From: Mycoplasma collis ATCC 35278
GTDB lineage: Bacteria > Bacillota_I > Bacilli_A > Mycoplasmatales > Metamycoplasmataceae
Reading direction: 5' to 3'
DNA: 64,000 nucleotides
NCBI RefSeq assembly: GCF_000701825.1
Contig: NZ_JNJY01000003.1
Span: forward strand, 1-64,000
Notes under the pieces: model-generated
What the model saw: only the letters and a program-made list of their open reading frames with translations
What the model was told of the DNA's origin: nothing
Databases searched by the model: none
Made by a program: the position numbers and the translations under genes
Shown here: piece by piece, positions 13,228 through 24,849 of the stretch
How positions within the stretch are numbered: position 1 is the first letter of the stretch
Layout of the letters: each line of letters begins with the position of its first letter

Positions 13228-14745
13228 TTAAAATTTATTAAATTCTTCGGTAAATTCAATTAATTTTGTTTTTAATTTATTAAAACTATTTTCATTAATA
13301 ATTCCATCATTTAAAATTTTATTTTTTAACTCTATTAGTTCATTATCAACATTTATTCATTTTAATAACTCATCAATGTATGACTTAACTTTATTTAAAG
13401 CAACATTATCTATTATTTCTTCTTTGATGACAAAAAGTAAAATAACTTGCTGAATTTCTTCCATATGTGAATATTGATTTTGTTTTAAAATTTCATAAAC
13501 TTTTGTTCCATGATTTAGAATTTTTTTTGTCGATTCATCTAAATCAGAACCAAATTGAGCAAAAGCTTTCATTTCATTGTATTGAGCAAGTTGTAATTTT
13601 AATGATGAAACTACTGATTTCATTAATTTAGTTTGGGCAGATGATCCTACTCTGGAAACTGAAAATCCAACATCTACAGCTGGTCTTTGTCCTGAATTAA
13701 AAAGTGATTCTTTCATAAAAATTTGACCATCTGTAATTGAAATAACATTAGTCGGGATATAAGCTGATATATCACCTGATTGAGTTTCAATAATTGGTAA
13801 TGCAGTGATTGAACCGCCACCATTTTTTTTATTTAATTTTGCTGCTCTTTCTAATAAATAAGAATGTTGATAGAAAATATCACCCGGATAAGCTTCTCTA
13901 CCTGGAGGTCTTCTTAGTAATAATGATAATGTTCTATAAGCAACAGCGTGTTTAGATAAATCATCATAAACAATTAAAACGTCTTTCCCCTGCTCCATAA
14001 ATTCTTCGGCGATAGTAACTCCAACATAAGGAGAAATATATTGTAAAGGAGAAAGTTCTGAAGCGCTAGATACTACCACTGTTGTATATTCAAGAGCACC
14101 TTCCTTTTCTAATTTAGCAACTATTTGTGCGATGGATGAATTTTTTTGTCCTATAGCTACATAAACACAATAAACATTTTTGTTTTTTTGGTTTAAAATA
14201 GTATCAATGGCAATTGCGGTTTTACCTGTTTGACGATCACCAATTATTAATTCTCTTTGTCCTTTTCCAATTGGGATTAATGAATCAATTAATAAAATAC
14301 CTGTTTTTAATGGCTCGTTAACTTCATGTCTTTTCATTATTTCAGGTGCAGCAGTAAAAATATTTCTTACTTTTGAATTATTTATATTGCCTTTTCCATC
14401 GATCGGTTCTCCTAGAGAATTAATTACTCTACCGATCATTTCATTACCTACTGGAACTGAAATAACTTTATTAGTTCTTTTTACAATTTGTCCTTCATGA
14501 ACATTTTGATCATTTCCTAAAATAACAACACCAATTGCATCTTCTTCAAGGTTTAAAACCATTCCTTTAGTGTTATTATCAAACTCAATAATTTCACCCA
14601 AAACTGCGTTTTCAAGTCCTGAAATTAAAGCAACACCATCACCTACAGTTAAAACTTTACCAGTATCAAAATAATTTATTTTGTTTTCATAATTTTTAAT
14701 TTGTTCTTTAATTATTGAAGAAATATCATTATTTTTAAACGCCAT
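13228..14745 (-). CDS. atpA: ATP synthase alpha subunit
   Basis: Regulatory/nucleotide-binding F1 subunit, 505 residues once the TGA at 13357 is read as Trp; the C-terminal helical domain would otherwise be cut by about 43 residues. Walker [27 protein letters not shown], and the arginine finger in [13 protein letters not shown] are present. Start ATG 14745 lies inside the last codons of atpH, with AAGGAGTGG upstream. Confidence 0.98.
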
Positions 14746-15289
14746 TTTCCCACTCCTTCATAATATAATTTTTAATATTTTCAAGCTTGGATGTGATAGA
14801 ATTTTCAATAATTACATTATCTATTTCAACTCTAATTCCAGCGATTAAAGTTTTATCAATTTTATTAAAAATTTTTAATTTATAATTGTTTTTTTGTTCA
14901 ATTTTTGATTTAATTTTTTCAATTTCTTTATCAGTTAATTTTCTAGTTGAATAAACAGTTGCTATTTTAATATTTAAATGTTTATATGCTATTTTTTTAA
15001 ATAAATTAAAAATATCAAAAATTGAATTAATAAAATTATTTTTTGCTAATAATTTTAAAAAATTTATTAATAATTTTTCGTAATCAAAATTATTAAAAAT
15101 ATTATTTAGTATTAAATCTTTTTCTTCTTTATCAATATTAAAAGAAGATAAAATAACTAAAATTTTGTTGTGTTCAAAAAAAATTTTTACAATTTCAGAG
15201 AATTCATTTAAAAATTTTTCTAACTTATTTTCTTCTTGAGCAATTGAAAATAATGCATTTGCATAATTTGTAACTTTTATTTTATTCAT
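14735..15289 (-). CDS. atpH: ATP synthase delta subunit
   Basis: Peripheral-stalk cap, 184 residues. [21 protein letters not shown] at the N terminus (conserved YA.ALF) and a C-terminal [19 protein letters not shown] (conserved G/D-S...L..L) identify the OSCP/delta family. A GTG three codons earlier (15298) is possible, but ATG 15289 overlaps the atpF stop by 8 bp in the usual way. It overlaps atpA by 11 bp. Confidence 0.93.
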   Translation of the reverse strand: MNKIKVTNYANALFSIAQEENKLEKFLNEFSEIVKIFFEHNKILVILSSFNIDKEEKDLILNNIFNNFDYEKLLINFLKLLAKNNFINSIFDIFNLFKKIAYKHLNIKIATVYSTRKLTDKEIEKIKSKIEQKNNYKLKIFNKIDKTLIAGIRVEIDNVIIENSITSKLENIKNYIMKEWENGV

Positions 15290-15854
15290 TATGTTCACTT
15301 AATTCATTAAAAAAAGAATTAATTAAAATTTCATTATCATTTTCATTTATATTTTTTTCAATGATTTTTGAAGCTAATTTAACAGCTGTTTCAATAACAT
15401 CTTTTTTATATTGTTTTTCATAATCATATTTCATTTTTTCAACTACTTGATTTCCAGAGTTAATAATTTTTTTCGCTTCTAATTTAGCATTATTAATATA
15501 AATTTCTGAATCTTTTTCTGATTTAATTTTAAAATTTTCAATTATTTCAAAAGCTTTTTGATTAGCTTCTTGCAATTCTTCTTTTTTTTGCATCTCTAAT
15601 TTAATTGCATTTTCTTTTCTTAAAATTGTTTCATTTATATTTTTTTGAATAAATTCTCGTTTTTCTTGAATTGATTTTCTTAATGGAGTATAAACTAAAA
15701 AATATAAAACAATCAAAACTAAAATAAAGGCAACTAAAGTTGCTAGCATCACCCATAAATTGGGAAAAATATTTTGAAATAATTTAGATATTTCATTCCC
15801 AGCTGAAAATTCATTAGAATTTTCGCTAGAAACTTGGCTAAATTTTTTTAACAT
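15282..15854 (-). CDS. atpF: ATP synthase b subunit
   Basis: 190 residues: a 35-residue polar N-terminal extension, one membrane helix (about 35-57, WVMLATLVAFILVLIVLYFL) and a long Lys/Glu coiled coil that dimerises as the peripheral stalk. Many mycoplasma b subunits are lipoproteins; this one has no lipobox cysteine. It overlaps atpH by 8 bp. Confidence 0.92.
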   Translation of the reverse strand: MLKKFSQVSSENSNEFSAGNEISKLFQNIFPNLWVMLATLVAFILVLIVLYFLVYTPLRKSIQEKREFIQKNINETILRKENAIKLEMQKKEELQEANQKAFEIIENFKIKSEKDSEIYINNAKLEAKKIINSGNQVVEKMKYDYEKQYKKDVIETAVKLASKIIEKNINENDNEILINSFFNELSEHNE

Positions 15855-15874
15855 AATATTTAAATATTTTTAAA

Positions 15875-16186
<312 letters not shown>

Positions 16187-16210
16187 TTAATAAATTTATA
16201 TAAATTTTAA

Positions 16211-16891
16211 TTATTCATCACCAGTGCTTAAGCTTCAAGCTACAGATGTTAAAAGAGTAAAAACATAAGCTTGAATAAATGGGCCAAAAATATCAAAATA
16301 AAATAAAAATGGCGCTAAAAACAATGATGCTGGTAAATTAAATACTGAAAAAATACCAATTGGTAAAAATGATCAAACGTAATTAAAACCTCCATATAAT
16401 AAAAGTAAAATTACTGATCCTCCAATTATATTACCAAACATTCTAAATGTTAGCGATAATATTGGCGATGCAAGAGAAATAAATTCTAATGGATTTAAAT
16501 ATTTAATAAAATATTTCCCTCTCATACATAATATTCCTATAATTTGAGTTCCAATGTGCGAAACTAATGTAAGGGTTAAAGGAATTGAAACGCTGCTTCC
16601 AATTGGTTCAATCCCTAATAAAGAAATTAAATTTCCAAAAAGTAAAAATGTAAACAAAGTGAAAATATATGGTTTTAAAAACTTGATTCTTTTGATTTCT
16701 GGACCTGTAAAAATTTCATCTACAAAATCATAATATTTTTCAGCTATGTAAACAACAATTCCAGGAGCTTTATTCGCTTTTTCTTTTTTTATTTTAAAAA
16801 ATATAATTATTGAAACAAGACTAATTAAAAAAACTAATACAAAAAGCGTAAAAAGCTGTGGTTGTTGTCAATTACTTAAAAATGGATTCAT
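16211..16891 (-). CDS. atpB: ATP synthase a subunit
   Basis: Proton half-channel, 226 residues, about five or six membrane helices. The essential arginine is in LSLTFRMFGNIIGGSV (third from last helix), and the C-terminal PFIQAYVFTLLTSVAW is the other conserved channel segment. Read with TGA as Trp at four sites. Its start overlaps the end of atpI by 20 bp. Confidence 0.95.
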
Positions 16892-17339
16892 CACTTTCCT
16901 TTGGTTTTTTTTTAAATTTTTTTAAAACTATATCTAATATTAAAATTGGAAAATAAATAAAAATTCCTATTATATAAATAATAATGTTTATAGGTCATAA
17001 CCCAACATCTGGAAGTGTTTTTTTATCGTTAAATTTTAAATTAATTAAAACTATAAAAATAACTATAATTGCTTTTATAGTTAAAAATACAAAATTAATT
17101 AAAAAATAAAAAAATATAGATTGAATTTTATTTTTTTTTTCTTTTTTAAGTTGATTTTTATTTTTATTTTTTAATAATAAAAAAATAATTAGTTTATTTT
17201 TTATAAAAATAGAAATACTTAAAGTTATAATCGCAAGCAATCAACCAAGTAACAAGGAAAAATTTCAATATGCTAATATAGAAAAAATTATAAAAATAAA
17301 AAAATAAAAATAAAAAAATAAATTAATTTTTATAGGCAT
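16872..17339 (-). CDS. atpI: AtpI-like membrane protein of the F1Fo operon
   Basis: 155 residues with four hydrophobic helices separated by a strongly basic loop (KNKNKNQLKKEKKNK), first gene of the ATP synthase operon and overlapping atpB by 20 bp. Position and topology match the poorly conserved AtpI/AtpZ assembly or ion-channel proteins that head bacterial F1Fo operons. The sequence itself is too diverged for a motif-based call. Confidence 0.7.
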
Positions 17340-17470
17340 TTTTTTTCTTTAAATTTTCCTTTATTAAGTTAAGCTGATGTTTTGCTTTTTTTATTTTACT
17401 ACTTTATATTAAAAAAAAATATTTTTTTTGTAAAAAATTTTTTTATTTATTACATATATTAACAAAAAAG

Positions 17471-17504
17471 TGTATAATGTGGAAGATAGTGGGAGTAAAT
17501 GGAA
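17471..17504 (+). promoter_or_regulatory. mraZ promoter and MraZ operator (10-bp repeats)
   Basis: A -10 box TATAAT (17473-17478) is followed by TGGAA (17480), TGGGA (17490) and TGGAA (17500), each separated by exactly 5 nt, with a weaker TGTAT at 17471. MraZ of E. coli binds TGGGN repeats spaced by 5 nt at its own promoter, and mycoplasma MraZ also uses direct repeats. This spacing just before the start codon suggests autoregulation of the division operon. Confidence 0.7.
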
Positions 17505-17944
17505 TGTTTGGAAATTTTTTAAAAACCATTGATGAAAAAAATAGAATTATAATTCCTAGTAATTTTAGAACGGAATTAGGTGATATTTTTTACATCTCTT
17601 TAGGTTTAGATAAAATAATCGAATTTAGAACAAAAGCTGAATTTGAAAAAATTAAAAATAAAATTAACGAACATGATTTTCTTAACAAAAATGTTAGAGA
17701 TTTTGCAAGATTCTTTTTCGGTAATACAACTGAAGCATCTTGTGATAAATTAGGTAGAGTTATTTTACCTAAAAATTTATTAACATTTACCTCTATCAAC
17801 AAAGAAGTTTATATTATTGGAGTTGGAGAAAAATTAGAACTTTGACCCAAGGATAGATATGAAGCTGAAAATCAGAAATTTACTGATGAAAATGAACTTG
17901 AAAAATTACAAAAAATTTTAAATGAAAACGGAGTTAAACTTTAA
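17504..17944 (+). CDS. mraZ: Transcriptional regulator MraZ
   Basis: 146 residues, two tandem SpoVT/AbrB-like halves. The first begins [18 protein letters not shown] and the second has [16 protein letters not shown], both with the DxxGR-like turn of the family. Start ATG 17504 ([10 protein letters not shown]) is chosen over an upstream in-frame ATG that overlaps the -10 box. TGA at 17843 is Trp. It ends as TAATG with rsmH. Confidence 0.95.
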
Positions 17945-18840
17945 TGAAGCATTTACCAGTTATGTTAAACGAAGTTATAAATGAACTTAATATTAAAAAA
18001 GATGGAATTTATATTGATTTAACATTAGGTAGAGCTGGTCATTCAAAAGAAATTTTAAAAAAATTAGAAAATGGTTGACTTTATTGTTTTGATAAAGATC
18101 TTGAAGCTACAAAAGAAAGTAGATCAATATTAAGTCAAATTAGCAATAATTTTACGATTATTCATAGTGATTTTAAAAACTTAAAAAAGATTTTGAATGA
18201 TTTAAAAATCACTAAAGTTGACGGAATCTTGATGGATTTAGGTGTATCATCACCTCAGTTAGATGATGCAAATCGTGGTTTTTCTTATAACAAAAATTCT
18301 AAATTAGATATGAGAATGGATCAAAGTCAAAAATTAGATGCTTTTCATATAGTTAATAACTATAATTTAAAGCAATTAAATTCGATATTTATTAATAATG
18401 CAGATGTAAAGCTTTATAAACAAGTTGCGAAAGGCATTGTTAATAATAGACCTATTCATACGACTTTAGAGTTAGTAGAAGTTATAAAAAATTCACTTCC
18501 AGCTAAAATTGTAAGATTAAAAAATCCAGCAAAAGCAGTTTTTCAAGCTATCAGAATCGAAGTAAATAATGAACTAGAATCCTTAAAAAAAGTTTTAAGT
18601 GATTCAATACAGTTTTTAAACAAAAATGGAAAATTATTAGTTATTACTTTTCATTCGATTGAAGATAAAATTGTAAAACGTTTTTTTAATTCGTTAACAA
18701 TAAAAGAAGATTATTATAAATTGCCTATTAATATTGAACAAAAATGAAAAAATAAACATTTTAAACCAAATCAAGATGAAATTGATAACAATAGAAGAAG
18801 CAGGAGTTCTAAATTAAGAGTTTTAACTAAATTAAAATAA
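17944..18840 (+). CDS. rsmH: 16S rRNA (cytosine1402-N4)-methyltransferase
   Basis: 298-residue SAM-dependent methyltransferase. Family motifs: start [22 protein letters not shown] (SAM loop), [23 protein letters not shown], and C-terminal [12 protein letters not shown]. It overlaps mraZ by one base. It modifies the same 16S residue (C1402) as RsmI, whose gene is also in this window. Confidence 0.97.
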
Positions 18841-18850
18841 AGGAGTATTT

Positions 18851-20050
18851 ATGAAAAGAAAAATCAAAGTTATTGCCAAAATTTCTAAGTATAATTTTGG
18901 ACTTTATGCAATTGAAAAAGTAAAAAATAAAAATATTTTGATTTTTCAAGAAGAAAATGAAGAAGAAAAATCAATGCAAGAATTTTTTTTCAATTCATTA
19001 CAAAAAATAAATGCTTTTTTAAAGACCAAAGTTAAAAAAATTTTTATTTATTTAAATAATTTTAGTAATTTCAATTTTTTAACTAAAGAATTCAAAATTA
19101 CTACTAATATTGATAATAGTAAAAAAATAGTTGATAATAAAGCTTTTAAATCTAATTTAGAAAAGGCAAAATTAAATTTTAATGTTAAAAATTATTCAAA
19201 AATATCATTTAGAATAACAAATTTTATAACTAATTTTAATGATATTGAAAAACAATATTTAATTTTTCCTTTGAATAAAAGCGCTGATAAATTAACCGTT
19301 TCTTATAATGTAAATTACATTAATAAAGAATATTTTCAATTTTTAACTAATTTTTTTAATTTATTAGAATTGAAAATTGAAAATATTTTCACAAACATTA
19401 ATTCTATTGAAAGTTTAATAAATATCGATACTAGCAATAACATTAATAAAGTGGTTATTAATATAGATGAGAATAATTCTTGAATTGCAATTTTTAAAGA
19501 AAATTCTAATTCTGTATATAAAAATTTAAATTTAAATTTTGATGATCTTATTAATCAAATTAAAGACAAATTTAATTTAACAAAAGAAAAAGCTAAACAA
19601 TTTCTTAAAATTTATGGCAAGATTTTAAGCAATGAAGATTTAGACTATTATATTTATGAAAATATAAACGCCAAATATATTTCAAACATTATAATTAATT
19701 TTGTTGAAAAAATTAGTTTTGAAATTAATGAATTTGTTAAAAAAAATAATGCATATTTTTCACAAATTTACTGATTAGGAGAACTTATTCAAATTGAAAA
19801 TTTTGATGTGGCAATTAAAAAATTATTTTTGAATAAAGAAAATATTTTATATTCATCAAAATATAAACCAGATTTTAATAAAACTACTAAAGAAATAATT
19901 CTTGGTATCGAATATATTTATATGTGTTTAAAATCCCAACTTATAAGAGAAGGAAATTTGGTTGAAACACAAGCAATATTAAATGATGAATTAAACGATA
20001 AAAAAAATAGAATATTTAATTTATTTAAATCATTAATATTTAGGAGATAA
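18851..20050 (+). CDS. Divergent FtsA-like protein
   Basis: 399 residues between rsmH and ftsZ, where other bacteria carry ftsA. Overall sequence is Asn/Lys-rich and highly diverged. The middle keeps the order of an actin-fold phosphate-2/linker region: a VVINIDENNSWIAIF strand pair (FtsA: VVDIGGGTTDIAVF), then LNLNFDDLINQIKDKF, and AKQFLKIYGKI (FtsA: AE.LK..YG). AGGAG is 5 nt before ATG 18851, and ftsZ follows after 2 nt. The likely role is anchoring FtsZ; the call rests on position and this weak pattern. Canonical glycines of the nucleotide site are lost. Confidence 0.6.
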
Positions 20051-20052
20051 AA

Positions 20053-21576
20053 ATGGCAAATAGAAAAATTAAAATTTTTGGTATAGGTGGTTGTGGAAAT
20101 AATATGGTTAAGCATGCTCTTGATCATTCAAAGGAAGATGTAGAATATTACTTTGCAAATACAGAATCAGCTACATTAAATTCTTTTGATAAAGATAAGA
20201 TAATTCCACTTGGTAATCCTGAAGTTAGAAAAGGCTCAGGCGCTGGAAACGATCCTATAAAAGGGAAAGAATATGCACTTGAATCAAAAAAAGAAATTAG
20301 CGAAAAAATGAATGGTGCTGATATTGTAATTTTAGCTGCCGGAATGGGAAAGGGAACTGGTTCTGGAGCTAGTGCAATTTTTGCTGAAGAAGCAAAAAAA
20401 CATAATGCACTTACAATTGCAGTTGTCACAACACCATTTGAATATGAAGGTAAAAAAACAGCTAGTAATGCTCTTTTAGGTATTTCTAATTTAAAAAAAT
20501 ATGTAGATGGACTTGTATTAATTTCTAACAACAAATTAATTGGGAAAAATCCAGATCTACCTATTTTTGATACTTTAAAAATAGCTAATGTATTTTTTGA
20601 AAAAGTTATTAATGTTATTTATGAAATAATCCATGTTCGTGGAATTCAAAATGTTGATTTTGCTGATTTATTATCAACTATGAAAACTAGAGGTGAAATT
20701 GTTATAAACTCAGTTAAAGGATTTGGAAATGATAAAGTCCAAAAATCACTTGATAAATTATTAGAATTCGATATATTAGAAAATAATATTAAAAAAGCAA
20801 AAAGTATTATTTTAAATATAACTTCTTCTGATATAACTTCATCACAGATTAGTGAAATTATAAATAGAATCAAAAAAGAATCTGAAAATGATATTGATGT
20901 TATTTATGGTTTAGTTCAGAAACCTACTAACGATAAAGAGTTATCGCTTTCTATTATCGCAACAGGAATAACAAATTTTAATATTAATACTACAAATTTA
21001 ATTAATAATTCTGTTTTAGAACAAAAAGTTAATGTTAATAATAATTTTGAAACAAAAAATGTGAATTTAGAAAATACTAAAAACATTATTAATAATTATA
21101 GTGATATTAAAAATAATAGATTTAATTCTAACAATGTAACTGAAAAAGTCGGAAACATTGAAGAAAAAAATCAAGTTTTAAATAATAATCAAAATAATTA
21201 TAATCAAATGAATGTAAATTTTAGAAGTGAGAATAATATTCACGCAAGCCATATAAAAAATTCACAAAACATTCAAAATAATCATTCTTTCAATAATATT
21301 CCAAAATCCGAGCAAAATTTAGCTCCAAAACCAGAATATAATAAATTAATATCAAGAATAAATGAAAATCTTCACTCTCATTTTCAAAGTGAAAATGATA
21401 CCAAAATTGAAAATTTAAGTCCTATTGGTAAAGTTACAAGAGAAGAATCAATTCGTTATTCAAATCAAAAAAATAACAACTTCTCCGGTAATTTCAATAT
21501 AGATTCACCTAAATTTTTAGATTTAGATGAAGATGATTTTAATGATACAGATGAAAATGATTTTAATTTTGACTAA
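20053..21576 (+). CDS. ftsZ: Cell division GTPase FtsZ
   Basis: 507 residues, longer than usual because of an Asn-rich linker. N-terminal GTPase: IGGCGNNMVKHAL, the T3-T4 region, and a tubulin signature reading GMGKGTGSGAS in place of GGGTGTG. After about residue 310 comes a low-complexity linker rich in Asn, then a C-terminal acidic tail (PKFLDLDEDDF) like the usual binding peptide for FtsA-type partners. AGGAGATAAAA ribosome-binding site. Confidence 0.95.
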   Translation: MANRKIKIFGIGGCGNNMVKHALDHSKEDVEYYFANTESATLNSFDKDKIIPLGNPEVRKGSGAGNDPIKGKEYALESKKEISEKMNGADIVILAAGMGKGTGSGASAIFAEEAKKHNALTIAVVTTPFEYEGKKTASNALLGISNLKKYVDGLVLISNNKLIGKNPDLPIFDTLKIANVFFEKVINVIYEIIHVRGIQNVDFADLLSTMKTRGEIVINSVKGFGNDKVQKSLDKLLEFDILENNIKKAKSIILNITSSDITSSQISEIINRIKKESENDIDVIYGLVQKPTNDKELSLSIIATGITNFNINTTNLINNSVLEQKVNVNNNFETKNVNLENTKNIINNYSDIKNNRFNSNNVTEKVGNIEEKNQVLNNNQNNYNQMNVNFRSENNIHASHIKNSQNIQNNHSFNNIPKSEQNLAPKPEYNKLISRINENLHSHFQSENDTKIENLSPIGKVTREESIRYSNQKNNNFSGNFNIDSPKFLDLDEDDFNDTDENDFNFD

Positions 21577-21656
21577 AAAATTGATAGCGATGTCTTGAAG
21601 CAGGAAATTTTAATAAAATTATTTTCATAAATTTTTTAAAGATTATTAATTTAAAG

Positions 21657-21692
21657 AAAAATCTCTCAAATGAAATTGAGGGATTTTTTATT
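21657..21692 (+). terminator. Terminator after ftsZ
   Basis: AAATCTCTCAA and TTGAGGGATTT arms with a 6-nt loop followed by a T run, about 80 nt past the ftsZ stop. Confidence 0.85.
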
Positions 21693-21765
21693 TAAAGTAA
21701 ATTAAAAATTTAAAACTAATTCTAGATTAAAACTTTTTACTTAAATTTTAATTTATATTGATTTA

Positions 21766-21782
21766 TGAGAATTAAATTCTCA
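21766..21782 (+). promoter_or_regulatory. Perfect palindrome upstream of mtlA (candidate operator)
   Basis: TGAGAATTAAATTCTCA, a perfect 17-bp palindrome 24 nt before the mtlA start and just after a TATATT -10-like box. Placement over the start site of transcription suits a repressor operator. The cognate regulator is not in this neighbourhood. Confidence 0.5.
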
Positions 21783-21805
21783 AAAAATTAATTAAATGGA
21801 GACAA

Positions 21806-23233
21806 ATGAAAAGTATTAAAGTAATAAAAACTAAAATTCAAAATTTAGGTTCGCTTTTATCATCTTCAATTTTACCTATTATTGGTGTTTTCATCGCTTG
21901 AGGTATTTTAACTACTTTTTTCATTCCTACAGGATGAACACCAAATAAATTGTTAGAAAAAATGGTTGAAGTGGGCATTGTTTATATAATTCCAACACTA
22001 ATTGGATTTTTACTTGGTAAAAAAATTTATGATTTAAGAGGTGGAGCTATTGCTTCTATTGTATCACTTGCTACTATCTCTGCAGGACAGACAGAAATTT
22101 TCAAAAGCATTGTAGGTGATACTGCCGCTATGTTTTTAGGTGTAATGATTTTTTCACCTATAGCAGCACTTATTTTAAAATATAGCGAAAGATTATGAAT
22201 TAACAAAATTAAATCCGGTTTTGAAATGTTAATTAATAATTTTTATTTAGGAATATTAGGTTTTATTTTAATTTTTCCAACATTTTATTTATCAATTTAT
22301 GCAGTTGGTTATTTACAGTTTGGTTTAGCAAAAATGATTGAGCAAATGCAAAAATATAAGCTTTATCCAATATTAGCAATTATTATAGAGCCAGCAAAAG
22401 TTTTATTTTTAAATAATGCAATTAATCATGGAATTTTTACTCCTTTAGGAACTCAACAAGTTCTTAGTTCAGGTAAATCAATTTTATTTTTATTAGAATC
22501 GAATCCAGGTCCAGGTTTAGGGATTTTAATTGCTTGAATGATTTTTGGTTTTAAGAAAAATAAATCATTATTTTCACAATCTGCTTCTTCTAGTGTTGTT
22601 CATTTATTTGGTGGAATTCATGAAGTCTATTTTCCATTTATTTTATTAAAACCTATTTTAATATTAGCAACTATCTCTGGAGGAATTGTTGGAAACTTAG
22701 TTTTTCAAATTTTCAATGTAGGAGCTGTTGCCCCAATTTCCCCTGGGAGTATAATTGCTGGTTTTATCCAAATTAACAAAAGTTGAAATGATATATTAGG
22801 TTACAGCTTAGGAATAATAGCTTCAGCTGCGGTTAGTTCACTTGTTGCAATTTTTATTCTTATTTATTCTTCCAAAAAAGATAAAAATAAAATAAAAAAT
22901 TTAAATTCTTTAAAAAATTCAAACTCAAACATAATAACTAATTTCAATACAAAAGAAATTATTTTTGCTTGTGATGCGGGAATGGGCTCAAGCGCTATGG
23001 GCGCATCAATTTTAAGAAAAATTTTAAATGATTTAAATATAAATGATATTCAAGTTAAAAATAAAGCAATTAATAATTTAAATGAAAATGATAAATTTAT
23101 TATAACTATAGAGCAATTAAGCGATAGAGTAAAAAAACAAAATCCTAAAGCTAATGTTATAGTTATAAAACAATTTTTAGATAAATTAAAATATCAAGAA
23201 ATAGCCAAAAAAATTAAAAATGAAAAAAAATAA
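21806..23233 (+). CDS. mtlA: Mannitol PTS EIICB component
   Basis: 475-residue permease that imports and phosphorylates mannitol. Membrane EIIC part (about 1-345) with the substrate motif FGGIHEVYFPF and NHGIFTPLG, then a cytoplasmic EIIB domain with the phospho-cysteine in IIFACDAGMGSSAMGAS. No EIIA domain is fused; that is supplied by mtlF. GGAGAC lies before ATG 21806. It overlaps mtlD by 14 bp. Confidence 0.96.
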
Positions 23234-24302
23234 AGTAATTCATTTTGGTGCAGGTAATATAGGTAGAGGTCTTATTGCTTATATTTATCAACTAAATAAT
23301 TATGAAGTTTATTTTGTAGATACTAATAGTGATTTAATAAAAAATTTACAAAAAAATATAAGCTATAAAATAAATTACTTTAATTATAAAAAATTTAATA
23401 TTATTAAAAACTATCAAGCTTTGCATATTGATGATGTTGAAAAAATAAAAAAAATTTTATCAAAAGTAGATATAATTTCCACTTCTGTCAAAACAAATAA
23501 TTTACCATTTTTAAAAAAATTATTAATTAGTGTTAAATTAAAAAATAATGTAAAAATTATTTGTTTTGAAAATGGGTATAAAATAAGTGATTATTTCAAA
23601 AATATTTTAAATTTGGAAAATAAAAAAATAAAATTTATAAACGCTATGATCGATAGAATTATCCCTTACAATAATTTAGATAGTAATTCACTAGATATAA
23701 AAAGTGAAAAATATTATGAAATTATTTTAGAAAAAACTAAAAATTTTACTTTAGAAAAAGTAAGTTTTACAAATAATATTGATTTATTTATAACGAAAAA
23801 ATTAATATTATTTAACGCAATACATACACTTACAGCTATTTTAGCTTTTAATAAAAATTATCTTTATGTTCATCAAGCATTTGAAAATATTCAAATAGTA
23901 AGTTTTATAAAAAAATTTATTAAACAATTAATTTATGTATTTTCAAAAGAATTTTTAATAGAAGAAAAAGAATTAAAAAAATATGTAAATTTAACAATAA
24001 AAAGAATTAAAAATAGCGAATTAAAAGATTTAAATTCAAGATTAATTAGAAACTTAAGTTTAAAATTCACTGAAAAAGAAAGATTTGGATTAATATTTAA
24101 TTGATTTAAAAAATATAAAATAGATGAAAATTATTTTAAAATTATTTTTACTGAAATTTATCAAAATAAACAAATAGATGATCAATTTTTTCTAGATTTT
24201 TTTATGAAAAATAAAATAAACAATTCTTCATATATTAATAATGAATTAATTAATATTTATTTCCAAAAATTAAAGGAAAATAATGAACTTAACAGAAAAT
24301 AA
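23220..24302 (+). CDS. mtlD: Mannitol-1-phosphate 5-dehydrogenase
   Basis: Oxidises mannitol-1-phosphate to fructose-6-phosphate with NAD+. 360 residues; Rossmann motif VIHFGAGNIGRGLIA at the N terminus, ENGYKISDYF and FINAMIDRIIP in the middle. Downstream half is Lys/Asn-rich and diverged. Overlaps mtlA upstream and mtlF downstream (20 bp), so the three are one translational unit. Confidence 0.95.
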
Positions 24303-24702
24303 AATTTTTATCGACATCGATTTAGAAAATAAAAATGAAATTATGAATTTTGTTTTTAATCATTTTTATAAATTAAATTCAGTTAATGATAAATTTTTAA
24401 ACTCAATAATTAAACGAGATCAAGAAGTTTCGGTAGCTATTGGTAATTATGTATTTTTACCTCATGCAAATTTTGATGGAAAAGAAACTGTTTTAAAAAA
24501 CGATATTGTATTTATCAGTTTAAAAAAAATAATAAAAGTAGACAACCAAGATATTAAATTTATTATAGCTTTAGCTATCAAAGATGAAAAACATTTAGAG
24601 ATATTACAAAATATTGCTATTGCTTTTTCAGATATTGAAAAAGTTGAATCCTTAATTAAAAAAAATATCACCAAAAAAGATATTATTGATTTTTTAAATT
24701 AA
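24283..24702 (+). CDS. mtlF: Mannitol PTS EIIA component
   Basis: 139 residues. The phosphorylatable histidine is in VFLPHANFDGKE, the usual position (about residue 64) of PTS EIIA type 2; N-terminal half carries the RDQEVSVAIG motif (usually RE...TGIG). Last gene of the mannitol operon, followed by a terminator. Confidence 0.93.
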   Translation: MNLTENKIFIDIDLENKNEIMNFVFNHFYKLNSVNDKFLNSIIKRDQEVSVAIGNYVFLPHANFDGKETVLKNDIVFISLKKIIKVDNQDIKFIIALAIKDEKHLEILQNIAIAFSDIEKVESLIKKNITKKDIIDFLN

Positions 24703-24714
24703 ATTCAAATCTCA

Positions 24715-24760
24715 AAACAAAATTCAGCAAAAAAAATAGTTGAATTTTGTTTTTTTGTTT
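24715..24760 (+). terminator. Terminator of the mannitol operon
   Basis: ACAAAATTCA arm, 15-nt A-rich loop, TGAATTTTGT arm, then T7. Starts 13 nt after mtlF. Confidence 0.85.
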
Positions 24761-24849
24761 TTTTTAAAAAAATATATATTTAAATTAAAAAAATAACATT
24801 TTTTTTTAATATAATTAAAATTAGAAAATAATTTTAAAAAAAGGAATTT

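Noticed and set aside
15289..15298. GTG 15298 as atpH start
   Set aside because: Possible, but ATG 15289 gives the common 8-bp overlap with atpF and a standard N terminus.
20148..20534. 128-codon minus-strand frame opposite ftsZ
   Set aside because: Mirror of the conserved FtsZ GTPase region; no start signals.
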